The notes: generated by a model not told the origin, from the letters alone. 64,000 nucleotides of DNA from an uncultured Lysobacteraceae bacterium (GCA_946480825.1 CAMLLG010000008.1:1-64000), one strand, 5' to 3'. Counted from the stretch's first letter, positions 39,650 to 49,452 are shown. Numbers and translations: made by a program.

Positions 39650-40864
39650 TCAACCCATTCGCATCGCGCCTGTCGAGACCGCCGGTGCCTCGGGCGTGGG
39701 TGCCTGCGCAGCCAGAATCTCGCGAGTGCGTTCGGCGCTCGCCTGCAGCGGCTGCGCGGTGGCGTCGCGATCCACGAAGGCGATGCGCCCCGCTTCGCCG
39801 CCTTCGTGCGCGAAGACCCGGCCCCTGTCGTTGACGGTCACGTTGACCTGTCGCGGGTCGAGGCCGTTTTCCAGCGCGCGCGCGGTGAGCGCACCGCTGA
39901 GGTTGAGCGACTGTTGCGCGTCCAGCCCGGTGTCGAGGCGGGCGATCTGCGGGGCGATGGCGACGAACATCGCATGCCCCGGTTGGCCGCTGTCGCCGAA
40001 CGCGGTGGCGGCACCGGCGGCGTCCACGACGCGGGTCTCGCCGCGCGGTGCGGTGGGCTGCGCGGCCATCTGCACACCGGCCTCCTCCGGCCCATCCGCG
40101 GAAGCCCGCGATGTGCCGCGGATCACGCTGCGGTCGTGGAAATAACCGCCGAGTCTGTCCGGCGCGGTCTTGCCGTAGAAGGCTTCGTAGGTGTCGGGCA
40201 GATAGTGGAAGGCGGTGATGATCTTTTCGTCCTGCGGCACGCGGCCGACCATGCCCCACAGGCTGTTGGCCTTGAAGTCGATCTGTTCGCTGGTGGGGCC
40301 CTTGCGGTCGAACTCCGAGCGACCGCCGCCGTCCACCCGCCCGCCGGCTGAATACAGCGCGGCGCCGTAGAGGAACTGGCCGACGCTCAGGGTATTGGGA
40401 TTGCCGTCGTTCTTCAGCGGCGGGATCAGCTTGTGGTCCTGCAGCGTCTGCAGACGGTCGGAAATCAGCGCGGCGGTGGCTTCGATGCCGCTCTTGGGTT
40501 CGACGAGAAAGCGCCGCGAAAAGCCGTCCTTGTCGTTCTGGTACTGGCTGCGCTCCTGCGCGCTGAGATGCACCGCGCCTTTCTCGACCAGTTCCTTGAA
40601 CATGGAAACGTTCATCTGGCCTGGACCCAGGGTCGCGTTCGGATGCCTGGCCGGATCGCGATCCTGGGCGAAATCGTCGATGCCCGCATGCCGGCGCTCC
40701 TGGTAGAGCACGTTCGCCAGCACCAGCGCGTCGAGTTTGTATTCCCTGGCCATCGCCGCGATCTGGTTGCGGTGATCCTTGACGAAATCGTAGGCCGCGC
40801 CGGACTGCACGCCGCTGACGCGTTCCGTGCCGGTCATGTCCACGCCGAATCGGTGAAAGCTCAT
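39650..40864 (-). CDS. XVIPCD-domain protein with lysozyme-like N-terminus, probable antibacterial T4SS effector
   Basis: 404 residues. The C-terminal ~110 residues match the XVIPCD secretion domain of Xanthomonadales type IV effectors: GHAMFVAIAPQIARLDTGL, LTARALENGLDPRQVNVTVN, RGRVFAHEG and RIAFVDRDATAQPLQASAER. The N-terminal ~160 residues look lysozyme/transglycosylase-like: E56 in VLYQERRHAG, then LGPGQMNVSMF and EATAALISDRLQTL. Such effectors pass into rival bacteria through the VirB/VirD4 machine and degrade peptidoglycan. There is no signal peptide, as expected. The start at 40864 has an excellent ribosome site (aaggagatgtc). No adjacent immunity gene was recognised. Confidence 0.8.
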   Translation of the reverse strand: MSFHRFGVDMTGTERVSGVQSGAAYDFVKDHRNQIAAMAREYKLDALVLANVLYQERRHAGIDDFAQDRDPARHPNATLGPGQMNVSMFKELVEKGAVHLSAQERSQYQNDKDGFSRRFLVEPKSGIEATAALISDRLQTLQDHKLIPPLKNDGNPNTLSVGQFLYGAALYSAGGRVDGGGRSEFDRKGPTSEQIDFKANSLWGMVGRVPQDEKIITAFHYLPDTYEAFYGKTAPDRLGGYFHDRSVIRGTSRASADGPEEAGVQMAAQPTAPRGETRVVDAAGAATAFGDSGQPGHAMFVAIAPQIARLDTGLDAQQSLNLSGALTARALENGLDPRQVNVTVNDRGRVFAHEGGEAGRIAFVDRDATAQPLQASAERTREILAAQAPTPEAPAVSTGAMRMG

Positions 40865-40983
40865 GACATCTCCTTGCAATGCGTCGATCCGCGCGCGTCG
40901 GGATCGGAGAGCGGGGGCGTTGCGACGGCATCGATGAGGGACGATGAAATTACTGCGTTCGATGAATGAAATCGATTGAAAAA

Positions 40984-41011
40984 ATCTCTCTCATGCAGAG
41001 AGAGATCTCTC
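40984..41011. promoter_or_regulatory. Inverted repeat in the gap upstream of the effector and DUF3370-like genes
   Basis: ATCTCTCTC (40984-40992), ATGCA, GAGAGAGAT (40998-41006) is a perfect 9-bp inverted repeat; it runs into a second palindrome GAGAGATCTCTC (41000-41011). It sits in the 317-bp region between two divergent genes and could be an operator. Nothing else in this gap looks like a gene. Confidence 0.45.
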
Positions 41012-41181
41012 GTTCCGGCAGTCTTGAACGCAGGTCACGCTTTGCCCGGGAGGCGATCCCTACGATGCCGCCCGCGTCGGAGCCGCTCGACCTCCGCCGC
41101 CGATGCCCCCGGTCGAGCCCGCCGCCGCCGCGATGCGATCCCATGCGATCCGCGGCCTGCGGCCCAACAAGGAACGAAACG

Positions 41182-42699
41182 ATGAAGGACTCCGCTCGCA
41201 TGTCCCTGCGGTTGGCCGCCGCCATGGCGATGTTGACCGCCGCGACCGCCCAGGCCCAGACCTGGTCGCAACTGAATGCACTGCCCGGCACCATGGACGG
41301 CATGCCGCTGATCAACAGCAACAACCCCGAGAGCGTCAGCCGCGAAGGGCTGTTGCTGGCGACCGAGCCGATGCTGTCGGCCGACGCCACCAAGGTCACG
41401 CGCACGCTGGGCACCGGCACGCTGGACTCGGCCTGCCCCAGCGGCAGCCTGCGCGAGTTCGCGTTCTACATGCATCATCTCGTGGCGGCGGCCAGCGGCA
41501 CCGATGCCCAGGTGCAGCGCGTGTTCGTGATCCTGGAGCCGGCGGGCACCAGCGCGACCTTCAACGCTTACGGCGCCGCGATCTCGCAGCGCGACATCAC
41601 CGTGCCGGCGGGGCAGGGCACGCTGGATCCCGGCAAGAGCCCGAGTTATTCGGTGTCGCTGGCGTCCCTCACCGGCACCCTGCCCAGTTGGGTCACCAGC
41701 ACCGCCAACGGTTCGCGCTTCATCAACCTCAGCGGGCAGACCATCACCGGCGCCTATGCGTTGGCGAACATCGGCGGCACCCAGGGCGCGTCGCTGGATG
41801 CGCGGATCAAGGTGCGCGCCACGTCCGGTTGCCTGAAGGTCCGGGTGGTGGCAGCGTCGGCCAACAACAACACGCTGGCGCTCGCCAACACTCTCGGCAA
41901 GCGCCTGTATGCCTGGGGCAATGTCGCCTCCACGTACAACAGCTCGGGCCAGCAACTGGTCTTCGGCGGTGCGCCGTGTTCCAGCCGCCAGCCGATCAAC
42001 GGCAACGGCACCTACGATTGGATCGGTTGGGGCCGTTCGGCGGGCGTCTATCGCTATGAGCGCTGGACCGGCACCAACACCGTCTCGCTCACCTCGACGA
42101 GCCAGAACTTCGGCTACAAGTTCCTGGCCGCGCCGTCGAATCTGATCAACACCACCAGCACCGGTACGGTCACGCCCAGCGGCGCCTGCAACCCCACGAC
42201 CCTCGACCCGTCGCCGTCCAGCAACGCCCAGCGCGCGCCGGCGCTGCGGTATTACGGTACGAACACCTCCGGGGTCACCGGCGGCCGCGACAGCGATCCG
42301 TGGTCGACCGCCAACTACGGCGCCGAGTATCTGATGACCCATCGCGTGACCAACAACAGCGGCGCCTGCGTCACCGCCCGTCTGCAGATCACGATGTATC
42401 CCGCCCAGCAGCAGTGCTCGGTGTACGGCGGTTCCGCCACCCGTCACTGGGACGGGGCGTTCAAGGTCACGCAGAACGGCACGGTGCAGCCGATCGTCCG
42501 CAACTACGTGAAGTGCAACGAATCGCCGGGATCGACCAATCCGAACATCCCCGCCGCGCGGGTGCCGGTCAGCACCATCGCGTCCAAGGTGATGACGCCG
42601 GGCGAGACCGTGACCTGGCTGGTGCAGGGTTTCGTGCCCGGTCTGATCTCCGCACCGGGTGCGTTCCTGGTGAATTCCGCGCCCGCGACCTGCCCCTGA
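41182..42699 (+). CDS. Secreted DUF3370-like protein
   Basis: 505 residues. A signal peptide (~1-26, MSLRLAAAMAMLTAATAQAQ core) is followed by a region resembling DUF3370: LNALPGTMDGMPLINSNNPE, SREGLLLATEP and FAFYMHHLVAA. The rest is rich in Ser, Thr, Gly and Asn with scattered Cys, typical of an exported beta-rich protein. DUF3370 is best known from cyanobacteria and has no assigned function. The ATG at 41182 has a ribosome site (aaggaacg). Alone on its transcript: a terminator-like hairpin follows. Confidence 0.7.
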   Translation: MKDSARMSLRLAAAMAMLTAATAQAQTWSQLNALPGTMDGMPLINSNNPESVSREGLLLATEPMLSADATKVTRTLGTGTLDSACPSGSLREFAFYMHHLVAAASGTDAQVQRVFVILEPAGTSATFNAYGAAISQRDITVPAGQGTLDPGKSPSYSVSLASLTGTLPSWVTSTANGSRFINLSGQTITGAYALANIGGTQGASLDARIKVRATSGCLKVRVVAASANNNTLALANTLGKRLYAWGNVASTYNSSGQQLVFGGAPCSSRQPINGNGTYDWIGWGRSAGVYRYERWTGTNTVSLTSTSQNFGYKFLAAPSNLINTTSTGTVTPSGACNPTTLDPSPSSNAQRAPALRYYGTNTSGVTGGRDSDPWSTANYGAEYLMTHRVTNNSGACVTARLQITMYPAQQQCSVYGGSATRHWDGAFKVTQNGTVQPIVRNYVKCNESPGSTNPNIPAARVPVSTIASKVMTPGETVTWLVQGFVPGLISAPGAFLVNSAPATCP

Positions 42700-42757
42700 T
42701 CGTTCCGGGCCACTTCGCCGGCGCCACGGCGGGCCCGGCTTTCCCGCGATGTCCTTC

Positions 42758-42787
42758 GAAAGCCCCGCGCGCGATCGCGGGGCTTTC
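42758..42787 (+). terminator. Hairpin terminator after the DUF3370-like gene
   Basis: 12-bp perfect stem GAAAGCCCCGCG (42758-42769) / CGCGGGGCTTTC (42776-42787). The short TTT is inside the stem end. It lies ~60 bp past the stop. Confidence 0.65.
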
Positions 42788-42913
42788 ATCGTTTGGCGGT
42801 CGCATGTCGGGGCCGACCTCTGGCACATGCCGGAAACTGCGGTTCGGGCATCCTCCGGCGAGGTCCGTGCGGCGTCGCCGCCCGGCGACATCGTCCCTTT
42901 CCGGAGAGTCCAG

Positions 42914-45055
42914 ATGATCCGTGGTATCACGACCGCGCTTGTCGCGGCGAGCGTCGCGGCGCTGTGCGCGGGTGCGCCCGTGCATGCGCAGGCGAAGAAA
43001 GAGCCCTTCACCGTCGAACGCAGCTGGCAGATCCAGCGCATCGGCGCGCCCACGCTGTCGCGCGACGGCCGGACCGTCATCGCACCGGTCACGCGCTTCG
43101 CGATGGACGAAGACAAGTCCTATGTCGACCTCTGGATCTGGAACGCCGCCGACGGCAGCGGCCAGCGGCGCTTCACCACCGATGCCGCCAACGATGGCGC
43201 ACCCACGATCAGCCCCGACGGCAAATATGTGGCCTTCACTTCGCAGCGCGGCGACGACAAGGCGCCGCAGCTTTACGTGATGCCGATCGGCGGCGGCGAA
43301 GCGCGGCGGCTGACCAAGCTCGCGACCGGCGTGCAGAGCCCGAAATGGTTCGGCGACGGCAGGCGCCTGGCGTTCGTGTCGCGCGTGTTCGCGGATCTGC
43401 CGCTGGACCAGCAGGGCAAGCGCTTGGACGAGCGCAGGGATCGCAAGATGACCGCGATGGTCTGGGATGCCGGCCCGGTGTCCGCGTGGGATCAGTATCT
43501 CGACGAGCGCCAGTTCCACGTGTTCTCGGTGGCGTTCGAGGCCGGCACCGACGGCGCCGATCTGCCCGCGGTCCGGGCGTTGACCCAGCCCAGCGGCCTG
43601 CAATTGCCGCGCGGCGCGGTGCAGGGCACCGATGGCCATTTCGCGATCTCGCCGGACGGCAAAGAGCTGGCCTTCGTCGCAGACAGCGATCCCGCGATCA
43701 ACGTCGGCAACAACGATGTCTTCACCGTCGCGATCGCCGCCGACGGCAGCGGCGGCAAGGACCCGCGCAATCTCACCGCGGGCAACGTCGCCGGCGATGG
43801 TTCGCCGCTCTACAGCCCCGACGGCCGTCATCTGAGCTTCGTGCAGCAGCGCATTCGCGGCTTCTATGCCGACAAGGGCCGGCTGATGCTGCGGGATCGC
43901 GCCAGCGGCAGAACGCGCGAACTGTTCGCCGATTGGGATCGCAGCGCCGGCGGCCTGGTCTGGGCGCGCGACAGCCGCCGTCTCTACGGTGCCATCGACG
44001 ACGCCGGCACCGTGCGCGTGTACGAGTTGCCGCTGGACGGCGCACCGCGCAAGGTCACCGGCGCGATGTCGTTCGGCGGTCTCGCGGTGGCGGACGACGG
44101 CACGCTCGTCGGTCTGCGCGAAAGCTTCGTCGAGCCGCCGACGCTGGTGCGTCTGGACGCGAAGAGCGGTGCCGCGACGAAACTGTCGACGATCAACGAC
44201 GCGCTGCTGGCCGCGACCGACCTGGGCACCTACGAATCGGTGACCTACAAGGGCGCGAACGGCAGGGACATCCAGATGTGGGTGAACTATCCGCCGGGCT
44301 TCGACAAATCGAAGAAGTATCCATTCTTCATGCTGATCCACGGCGGCCCGCACAACGCGATCACCGACGGCATGGCCTTCCGCTGGAACGCGCAGGTGTT
44401 CGGCAGTTGGGGTTACGTCACCGCGTGGCCGAACTTCCACGGCAGTTCCGGCTTCGGCCAGGCCTTCGCCGATTCGATCAACCCGGAATGGGCCGAGCAG
44501 CCGTACCAGGATGTGATCAAGGCGGCGGACTGGTTCGCGGCGCAGCCGTGGATCGACAGGGACCGCATGGTCGCGGGCGGCGGCAGCTACGGCGGTTATC
44601 TCAGCGCCGTCATCCTCGGCCGCGAGCATCCGTTCAAGGCGCTGGTCGCGCATGCCGCGGTGTACAACCTCTACAGCCAGTACGCCGCGGATTTCTCGGC
44701 GGAATCGCCGCGGTTCGGCGGCTTCTGGGAAAAAGACAACCGTGCGGTGCTGGAGCGCAATTCGCCGCATCTGGGCGCGGCGAATTTCAATACCCCGACG
44801 CTTGTCGTCCACGGCCAGACCGATCTGCGCGTGCCGGTGAATCACGGCCTGGAGCTGTATCACACGCTGTTGAACAAGGGCGTGCCCAGCCGCTACGTGT
44901 ATTACCCGAACGAGAACCACTGGGTGCTGAAACCGCAGAATTCGGTGTTCTGGTACCAGCAGGTCAAGGCGTGGTTCGACCAGCACAATCCGCCGCAGCG
45001 CGGGGCCGCGGCAGCGCCCGCGGGCGGCGCTGCCGGACGCGCCGCTGCGGAGTGA
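42914..45055 (+). CDS. Secreted S9 family peptidase (dipeptidyl/acylaminoacyl peptidase type)
   Basis: 713 residues. A signal peptide (MIRGITTALVAASVAALCAG, cut after VHAQA ~26) leads to a WD40/TolB-like propeller (~40-430) and an alpha/beta-hydrolase domain. The Ser nucleophile is in VAGGGSYGGYLSAV, the Asp in HGQTDLRVPVNHG and the His in PNENHWVLK. The propeller limits access to short peptides. The C-terminal tail is Ala/Gly-rich. A ribosome site (ccggagagtc) precedes the ATG at 42914. It is distinct from the S9 peptidase at 11604; the two are not a recent duplicate. Confidence 0.93.
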   Translation: MIRGITTALVAASVAALCAGAPVHAQAKKEPFTVERSWQIQRIGAPTLSRDGRTVIAPVTRFAMDEDKSYVDLWIWNAADGSGQRRFTTDAANDGAPTISPDGKYVAFTSQRGDDKAPQLYVMPIGGGEARRLTKLATGVQSPKWFGDGRRLAFVSRVFADLPLDQQGKRLDERRDRKMTAMVWDAGPVSAWDQYLDERQFHVFSVAFEAGTDGADLPAVRALTQPSGLQLPRGAVQGTDGHFAISPDGKELAFVADSDPAINVGNNDVFTVAIAADGSGGKDPRNLTAGNVAGDGSPLYSPDGRHLSFVQQRIRGFYADKGRLMLRDRASGRTRELFADWDRSAGGLVWARDSRRLYGAIDDAGTVRVYELPLDGAPRKVTGAMSFGGLAVADDGTLVGLRESFVEPPTLVRLDAKSGAATKLSTINDALLAATDLGTYESVTYKGANGRDIQMWVNYPPGFDKSKKYPFFMLIHGGPHNAITDGMAFRWNAQVFGSWGYVTAWPNFHGSSGFGQAFADSINPEWAEQPYQDVIKAADWFAAQPWIDRDRMVAGGGSYGGYLSAVILGREHPFKALVAHAAVYNLYSQYAADFSAESPRFGGFWEKDNRAVLERNSPHLGAANFNTPTLVVHGQTDLRVPVNHGLELYHTLLNKGVPSRYVYYPNENHWVLKPQNSVFWYQQVKAWFDQHNPPQRGAAAAPAGGAAGRAAAE

Positions 45056-45078
45056 TCGATCGCGTCATCATGCGAAAG

Positions 45079-45110
45079 ACAGAGGGCCCGCTGCGAAGCG
45101 GGCCCTCTGT
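45079..45110. terminator. Bidirectional hairpin between convergent genes
   Basis: A 14-bp perfect stem (ACAGAGGGCCCGCT, 45079-45092; AGCGGGCCCTCTGT, 45097-45110) with loop GCGA. It lies between the S9 peptidase and the convergent PLA2-like gene. T-runs are weak. Confidence 0.6.
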
Positions 45111-45170
45111 CGTAACGGCGTCGTTCTCGCGGCGAGGCGGTGGAATCGTTCCGCGCGCCTGCCGCCCTGT

Positions 45171-46187
45171 TCAATGACAGGTGGTGTAGCAGGAGATCGT
45201 GCCGAACGCGTAGTCGTCGGCCGCTTCGGTCCATTCGTCGCCGCAGGCGCCGAGCTGCGAGTTGTGGTCGCGGTTGCAGACATCGTGGTCGAGGCAATCC
45301 TGGTACCAGGCGCCGACGCCATCGCCCACGCCGCAGCCCGCGCCGCAGCGGCCCGCGCACGAACTGGCGCCGCAGCCGTAGGCCACGGTCTTGCTGCTGT
45401 AGCCGTGCGTGGGGCAATAATCGTGCGACGACGAGCGATAGAACACGCGGTCGTCGTCGCAGACATCGGCGATGCCGCGCAGATTGGTGAAGCTGCCGCC
45501 GCCCTGTTCGTTGCAGGCGGCCTTGGCCACGATGGGCTGCCGGTTCAGCGTGAGCGCACCGGGCAGGACCGCGCCGGATTCGCGGTCGAAATCGCGATTG
45601 AAATCGCGCGCCGGCGGTGCGAGCGGTTTCGCTTCGCCGCGCTTCACCACCCATTCCGCGGCGAAGGTCTTGCCCAGCGGCACTTCCGAATACATTTCGG
45701 CCAGCCGCCACAGGAAATCGTGCGACTTGGGCACGCGCTGTCCGCTGCCCAGGGTGGGCAGGGTGCGGCCCAGTTCGGTCTGGAAACTCTTGAGGACCGC
45801 GCGGTCCTGTTCGTCGATGGCGACGCGTTCGGCGGTGCGGACCGTCATCGTGCCGGCGGCGTAGTCGATCTCGTGATCGATCACCGCGCCGTTGACTTCC
45901 AGCCGGATCGCCACGCGGTCGGGCGTGACGCCGCGGGCCGCGGATTTGCCCGCGGAGAGACTCGAAGTGCGGAACGACAGCGCGCCGGAGGGCGTGACCA
46001 GGGTGCCGGCGACATCGTCGCCCGCGGCCGCCAGCACTTTCATCTGGCCGGGCTGCACCGGCGCTTCGGCCGTGGCGGGCATGGCATCGGCGGATGCGGC
46101 CGCCACAGGTCGTGCGGACCATGCGCCCGCGACCAACAGCAGGCTGCATGCGCCTGCAGCCAACAACATTTTCAGATTCGGATTCAT
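45171..46187 (-). CDS. Secreted protein with a phospholipase A2-like C-terminal motif
   Basis: 338 residues. A signal peptide (MNPNLKMLLAAGACSLLLVA, ~1-30) is followed by an unassigned domain (~35-225) and a Cys-rich C-terminus. There, CGAGCGVGDGVGAWYQ followed by DCLDHDVCNRDH (C298, H301, D302, C304) resembles the calcium loop and active-site helix of secreted phospholipase A2 (C-x-x-H-D-x-C). Twelve or so cysteines in this part suggest disulfides. Lipase activity is an inference. The start at 46187 has a strong ribosome site (aaggagcg). It stands alone. Confidence 0.65.
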   Translation of the reverse strand: MNPNLKMLLAAGACSLLLVAGAWSARPVAAASADAMPATAEAPVQPGQMKVLAAAGDDVAGTLVTPSGALSFRTSSLSAGKSAARGVTPDRVAIRLEVNGAVIDHEIDYAAGTMTVRTAERVAIDEQDRAVLKSFQTELGRTLPTLGSGQRVPKSHDFLWRLAEMYSEVPLGKTFAAEWVVKRGEAKPLAPPARDFNRDFDRESGAVLPGALTLNRQPIVAKAACNEQGGGSFTNLRGIADVCDDDRVFYRSSSHDYCPTHGYSSKTVAYGCGASSCAGRCGAGCGVGDGVGAWYQDCLDHDVCNRDHNSQLGACGDEWTEAADDYAFGTISCYTTCH

Positions 46188-46399
46188 TCGTAAACGCTCC
46201 TTGTCGATCTGGTGGCGGGGACTCGGCGGGATCGCCGGCTGCGCGTCGCGTGCCCGCGTCCGGTGTCCGGCGCGGATCAGAGTGTCGCGAGAGTTCCAGG
46301 GGCCCCGACCCCGGAGATCCGCATTGTGCCTACAAATCCGTGCGGCACGGGGTTCATTCCGCAAACGGGCGCTGATGCGGAACGCTTTCGCGGGCAATT

Positions 46400-46529
46400 A
46401 AATGTACCTGCCGGTTCTTTTTTGCACCGCAGCGTGATTTGTCCTAACGCTTCCTTCACGATGCTCCCGCATCCCGACGTGGGGGAGGGAGCAAGCCCGC
46501 TACCGGTTCGACCGGGGCGGGCTTTTTTA
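46400..46529 (+). ncRNA. Possible small RNA ending at an orphan terminator
   Basis: The 394-bp gap before glnE ends in a strong plus-strand terminator (46493-46529), but no plus-strand gene lies upstream for over 1.4 kb. A second hairpin (GCTCCC 46463-46468 / GGGAGC near 46486-46491) precedes it. This two-hairpin layout suits a ~75-130-nt small RNA. The promoter is uncertain (TTGCAC at 46422-46427 with a poor -10 near 46445). I recognise no known family. Confidence 0.3.
46493..46529 (+). terminator. Strong rho-independent terminator upstream of glnE
   Basis: 8-bp stem AAGCCCGC (46493-46500) / GCGGGCTT (46517-46524), an inner CCGG-TTCGA-CCGG extension, then a T-run (46523-46528). Its orientation ends plus-strand transcription. 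Confidence 0.85.
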
Positions 46530-46581
46530 TTGTCCATGCCGTCGCCCGCATCGCCGCCCGCCGGGATGCCAGAATCCGCGC

Positions 46582-49452
46582 ATGGATCCTGTCGCGCCTT
46601 CCGCTTCCGAGCCTGCCTTCGAGTCCGCCATCGTCGCAAGCGCCGTCGCCGCGCGGGTCGACCGCGCCGTCGCGCGCCTGCGGGCCGCTCATCCCGATCT
46701 GCCCGAAACGGCCGACGCCCGTCTCCGTGCGCTGGCGCTGGCCAGCGATTTCGCGATCGATGTCTGCCTGCGTCAGCCCTCGCTGCTGCCCGGATTGCTG
46801 ACCGACGACGGCGCGCGGCCCGCGCCGTTGCCGGCATTGAGCGCGGATCTGCGCAGCGAATGGCCCGGCCTGCTGCGCCGCCACCGTCAGGCCGAGTCGG
46901 TGCGCCTGATCTGGCGCGATGTCCATGGGCTGGACACGCTGGACCAGACGCTCGCCGGCATCACCGCATTGGCCGAAACCTGCCTGCAGGCCGCGCTCGA
47001 TGCCCTGGAGCGCGACTTCGTCGAGCGTTTCGGCACCGTGCGCGATGTCGATGGTGCGCCGGTGAGGTTGGTGGTGTTCGCACTGGGCAAGCTGGGCGGC
47101 GGCGAACTCAATTTCAGCTCCGATATCGATCTGGTCTACGCCTACGCGCAGGACGGCGACAGTCGCCCCGAGGGCGGGCGCAGCGCGCGCGCGCTGGCGG
47201 CGGAGGATTACTTCGCCCGCCTCGGCCAACAGCTCGCGAAGCTGCTCGACGAAGTGACCGCGGAAGGGTTCTGCCATCGCGTCGATCTGCGCCTGCGGCC
47301 GTTCGGCACCGCCGGCCGCATCGCGCTGTCGTTCGCGGCGATGGAACAGTACTTCCAGCGCGAAGGCCGCGACTGGGAGCGTTATGCCTGGCAGAAGGCG
47401 CGTCCGGTGGCGGGCGATCTCGACGCCGGCGCGCGTTTCCTCGACACCCTGCGCCCGTTCGTCTATCGGCGCTATCTCGATTACGGCGCGCTCGACGGCC
47501 TGCGCGAGATGAAGGCGAGCATCGCCGCCGAAGTCGCGCGCAGGGACATGGCCGACGACATCAAGCGCGGCCCCGGCGGGATCCGCGAAGTGGAATTCCT
47601 GGCCCAGGCGCTGCAACTCATCCGCGGCGGACGCGAGCCGGCGCTGCGCGAGCGTCGATTGCAGCCCGCGCTGCGGGCGCTGCGCGACGCGCGCCATCTG
47701 TCTCCGGACGCCTGCGATGCGCTGCTCGCGGCCTATCGTTTCCTGCGCCTGCTGGAAAACCGGCTGCAGATGCTGGCCGACGTGCAGACCCAGCGCCTGC
47801 CGGACGATCCGGCGACTCGCGCGCGACTCGCGCAGAGCCTCGGCGACGGCGATTGGGACGCGCTGCATGCGCGACTGCAGGCGCATCGCGCGCGGGTCAC
47901 GCAGGAATTCGATGCATTGCTCGCGCCGCGCGGTCGCATCGCCCAGCCCGATGCGCTGGTCTCGTACTGGCGCGCCCTGCACAGCGGAGGCGATGAGCCC
48001 GATGCGGAAGGCGACGAAGGCGTGCAGGCATTGCGCGATGCGGGATTCGCGCAGGCGCACGATGTCGACCGCGCCCTGCGCGATTTCGCGCGCGCGCCGG
48101 GCGTTCGCGATCTGTCGGATGCGGCGCGCGCGCGTCTGGACCGGCTGATGCCCGCGCTGCTCGCGGGCGTGGCCGGGTCGGCCGGCCCGGCGTTGGCGCT
48201 GCGCCGGGCGTTGGCTCTGCTGCAGGCGATCCTGCGACGCGCGAGCTATCTCGCGCTGCTGGACGAACAGCCGGCGGCGCTCTCGCGGTTGATCGACACG
48301 CTCGCGCGCAGTGCGTTGCTGGGCGACCGGCTCGCCGCGTATCCGCTGCTGCTGGACGAGCTGCTGGACATCCGCGTCGCCGGGCCGTCGCCGAAACCGG
48401 AGGCGTTCGTCGCCGCGGCCGATGCCGCACTGCAGTCCGACGACTCCGAGACCGCACTCCTGGCGTTGAACGAGGCCCGGCAGATCCTGAGTTTCCGCAT
48501 CGCTCTGGTCACGCTGGACCGGCGCATGCGCGCCGTCGAGACCGCGCGGTCGCTGGCGGCATTGGCCGATGCGCTGCTCGATGCGGTTTACCGGCTCGCG
48601 CTGCGCGAACTCGAAGCGCAGCACGGGCGCATCGACGGTTTCCGCTTCGCGGTGCTGGGTTACGGCAGCCTCGGCGGCCGCGAACTCGGCTTCGGCTCCG
48701 ATCTCGACGTGGTCTTCATCTACGACGCGCCCGCGAACGCGGTGTCCGACGGCGCGCGCGCGCTCGACGCGCCGCGCTGGAGCGCGCGACTGGCGCAGAA
48801 GATCGTCGCCCTGCTGGGCGCGCGGACCGGCGCCGGCCGGCTGTACGACGTCGATGTCCGCTTGCGGCCCGACGGCGCGAAGGGTCTGCTAGTCTCCACG
48901 CTGGCCAGTTTCGAGGATTACCAGCGTCACCGCGCCTGGACCTGGGAGCACCAGGCGTTGGTCCGCGCCCATGCCATCGCCGGCGATGTGGATCTCCGCG
49001 CCGATTTCGAACGGGTGCGCGCGGAGACGCTGGCGCAGCCGCGGGAGGCGGCGAAACTGCGCGAGGACGTGGCCGCGATGCGCGCGCGGATGCGTGCGGA
49101 ACTGGATCGTTCTTCGGCGGATCGTTTCGATCTCAAACAGGGGCAGGGCGGTCTGGTCGACCTCGAATTCCTGCTGCAGTACCTCGTGCTGCGCGACGCC
49201 CCAGCGAGGCCGGCACTGCTGGTGCCGCGCGACAGCCCCGGGCTGATCGACGCGCTGTGCGCCGAGGGCGTGCTCGACGGGGAGGCCGCGGCCCGTCTGC
49301 GCGGGGCGCACGAGGCGCTGCTCGGCGCCGGGCTGTCGTGCACGCTCGATCGCCGGGCGCGGATCGTCGGCGCCGGCAGCGACGGCCTCGATATCGCGCG
49401 CGCTGCGGTGATCGCGGCCACGCAGGGCATTCTGCATGCCGAAGGCGCATGA
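46582..49452 (+). CDS. glnE: Glutamine synthetase adenylyltransferase / deadenylase
   Basis: 956 residues, the full bifunctional length. It adenylylates glutamine synthetase to lower its activity and removes the AMP again, under PII control. Both nucleotidyltransferase domains are visible: [19 protein letters not shown] (~170-190, deadenylase) and [18 protein letters not shown] (~698-715, adenylylase). [19 protein letters not shown] and [19 protein letters not shown] mark the linked helical domains. No truncation. It is followed by unrelated small genes. Confidence 0.97.
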   Translation: MDPVAPSASEPAFESAIVASAVAARVDRAVARLRAAHPDLPETADARLRALALASDFAIDVCLRQPSLLPGLLTDDGARPAPLPALSADLRSEWPGLLRRHRQAESVRLIWRDVHGLDTLDQTLAGITALAETCLQAALDALERDFVERFGTVRDVDGAPVRLVVFALGKLGGGELNFSSDIDLVYAYAQDGDSRPEGGRSARALAAEDYFARLGQQLAKLLDEVTAEGFCHRVDLRLRPFGTAGRIALSFAAMEQYFQREGRDWERYAWQKARPVAGDLDAGARFLDTLRPFVYRRYLDYGALDGLREMKASIAAEVARRDMADDIKRGPGGIREVEFLAQALQLIRGGREPALRERRLQPALRALRDARHLSPDACDALLAAYRFLRLLENRLQMLADVQTQRLPDDPATRARLAQSLGDGDWDALHARLQAHRARVTQEFDALLAPRGRIAQPDALVSYWRALHSGGDEPDAEGDEGVQALRDAGFAQAHDVDRALRDFARAPGVRDLSDAARARLDRLMPALLAGVAGSAGPALALRRALALLQAILRRASYLALLDEQPAALSRLIDTLARSALLGDRLAAYPLLLDELLDIRVAGPSPKPEAFVAAADAALQSDDSETALLALNEARQILSFRIALVTLDRRMRAVETARSLAALADALLDAVYRLALRELEAQHGRIDGFRFAVLGYGSLGGRELGFGSDLDVVFIYDAPANAVSDGARALDAPRWSARLAQKIVALLGARTGAGRLYDVDVRLRPDGAKGLLVSTLASFEDYQRHRAWTWEHQALVRAHAIAGDVDLRADFERVRAETLAQPREAAKLREDVAAMRARMRAELDRSSADRFDLKQGQGGLVDLEFLLQYLVLRDAPARPALLVPRDSPGLIDALCAEGVLDGEAAARLRGAHEALLGAGLSCTLDRRARIVGAGSDGLDIARAAVIAATQGILHAEGA

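Noticed and set aside
46493..46529. tRNA-like T-arm (GGTTCGA) upstream of glnE
   Set aside because: No acceptor, D or anticodon stems can be built around it; the structure is a rho-independent terminator.
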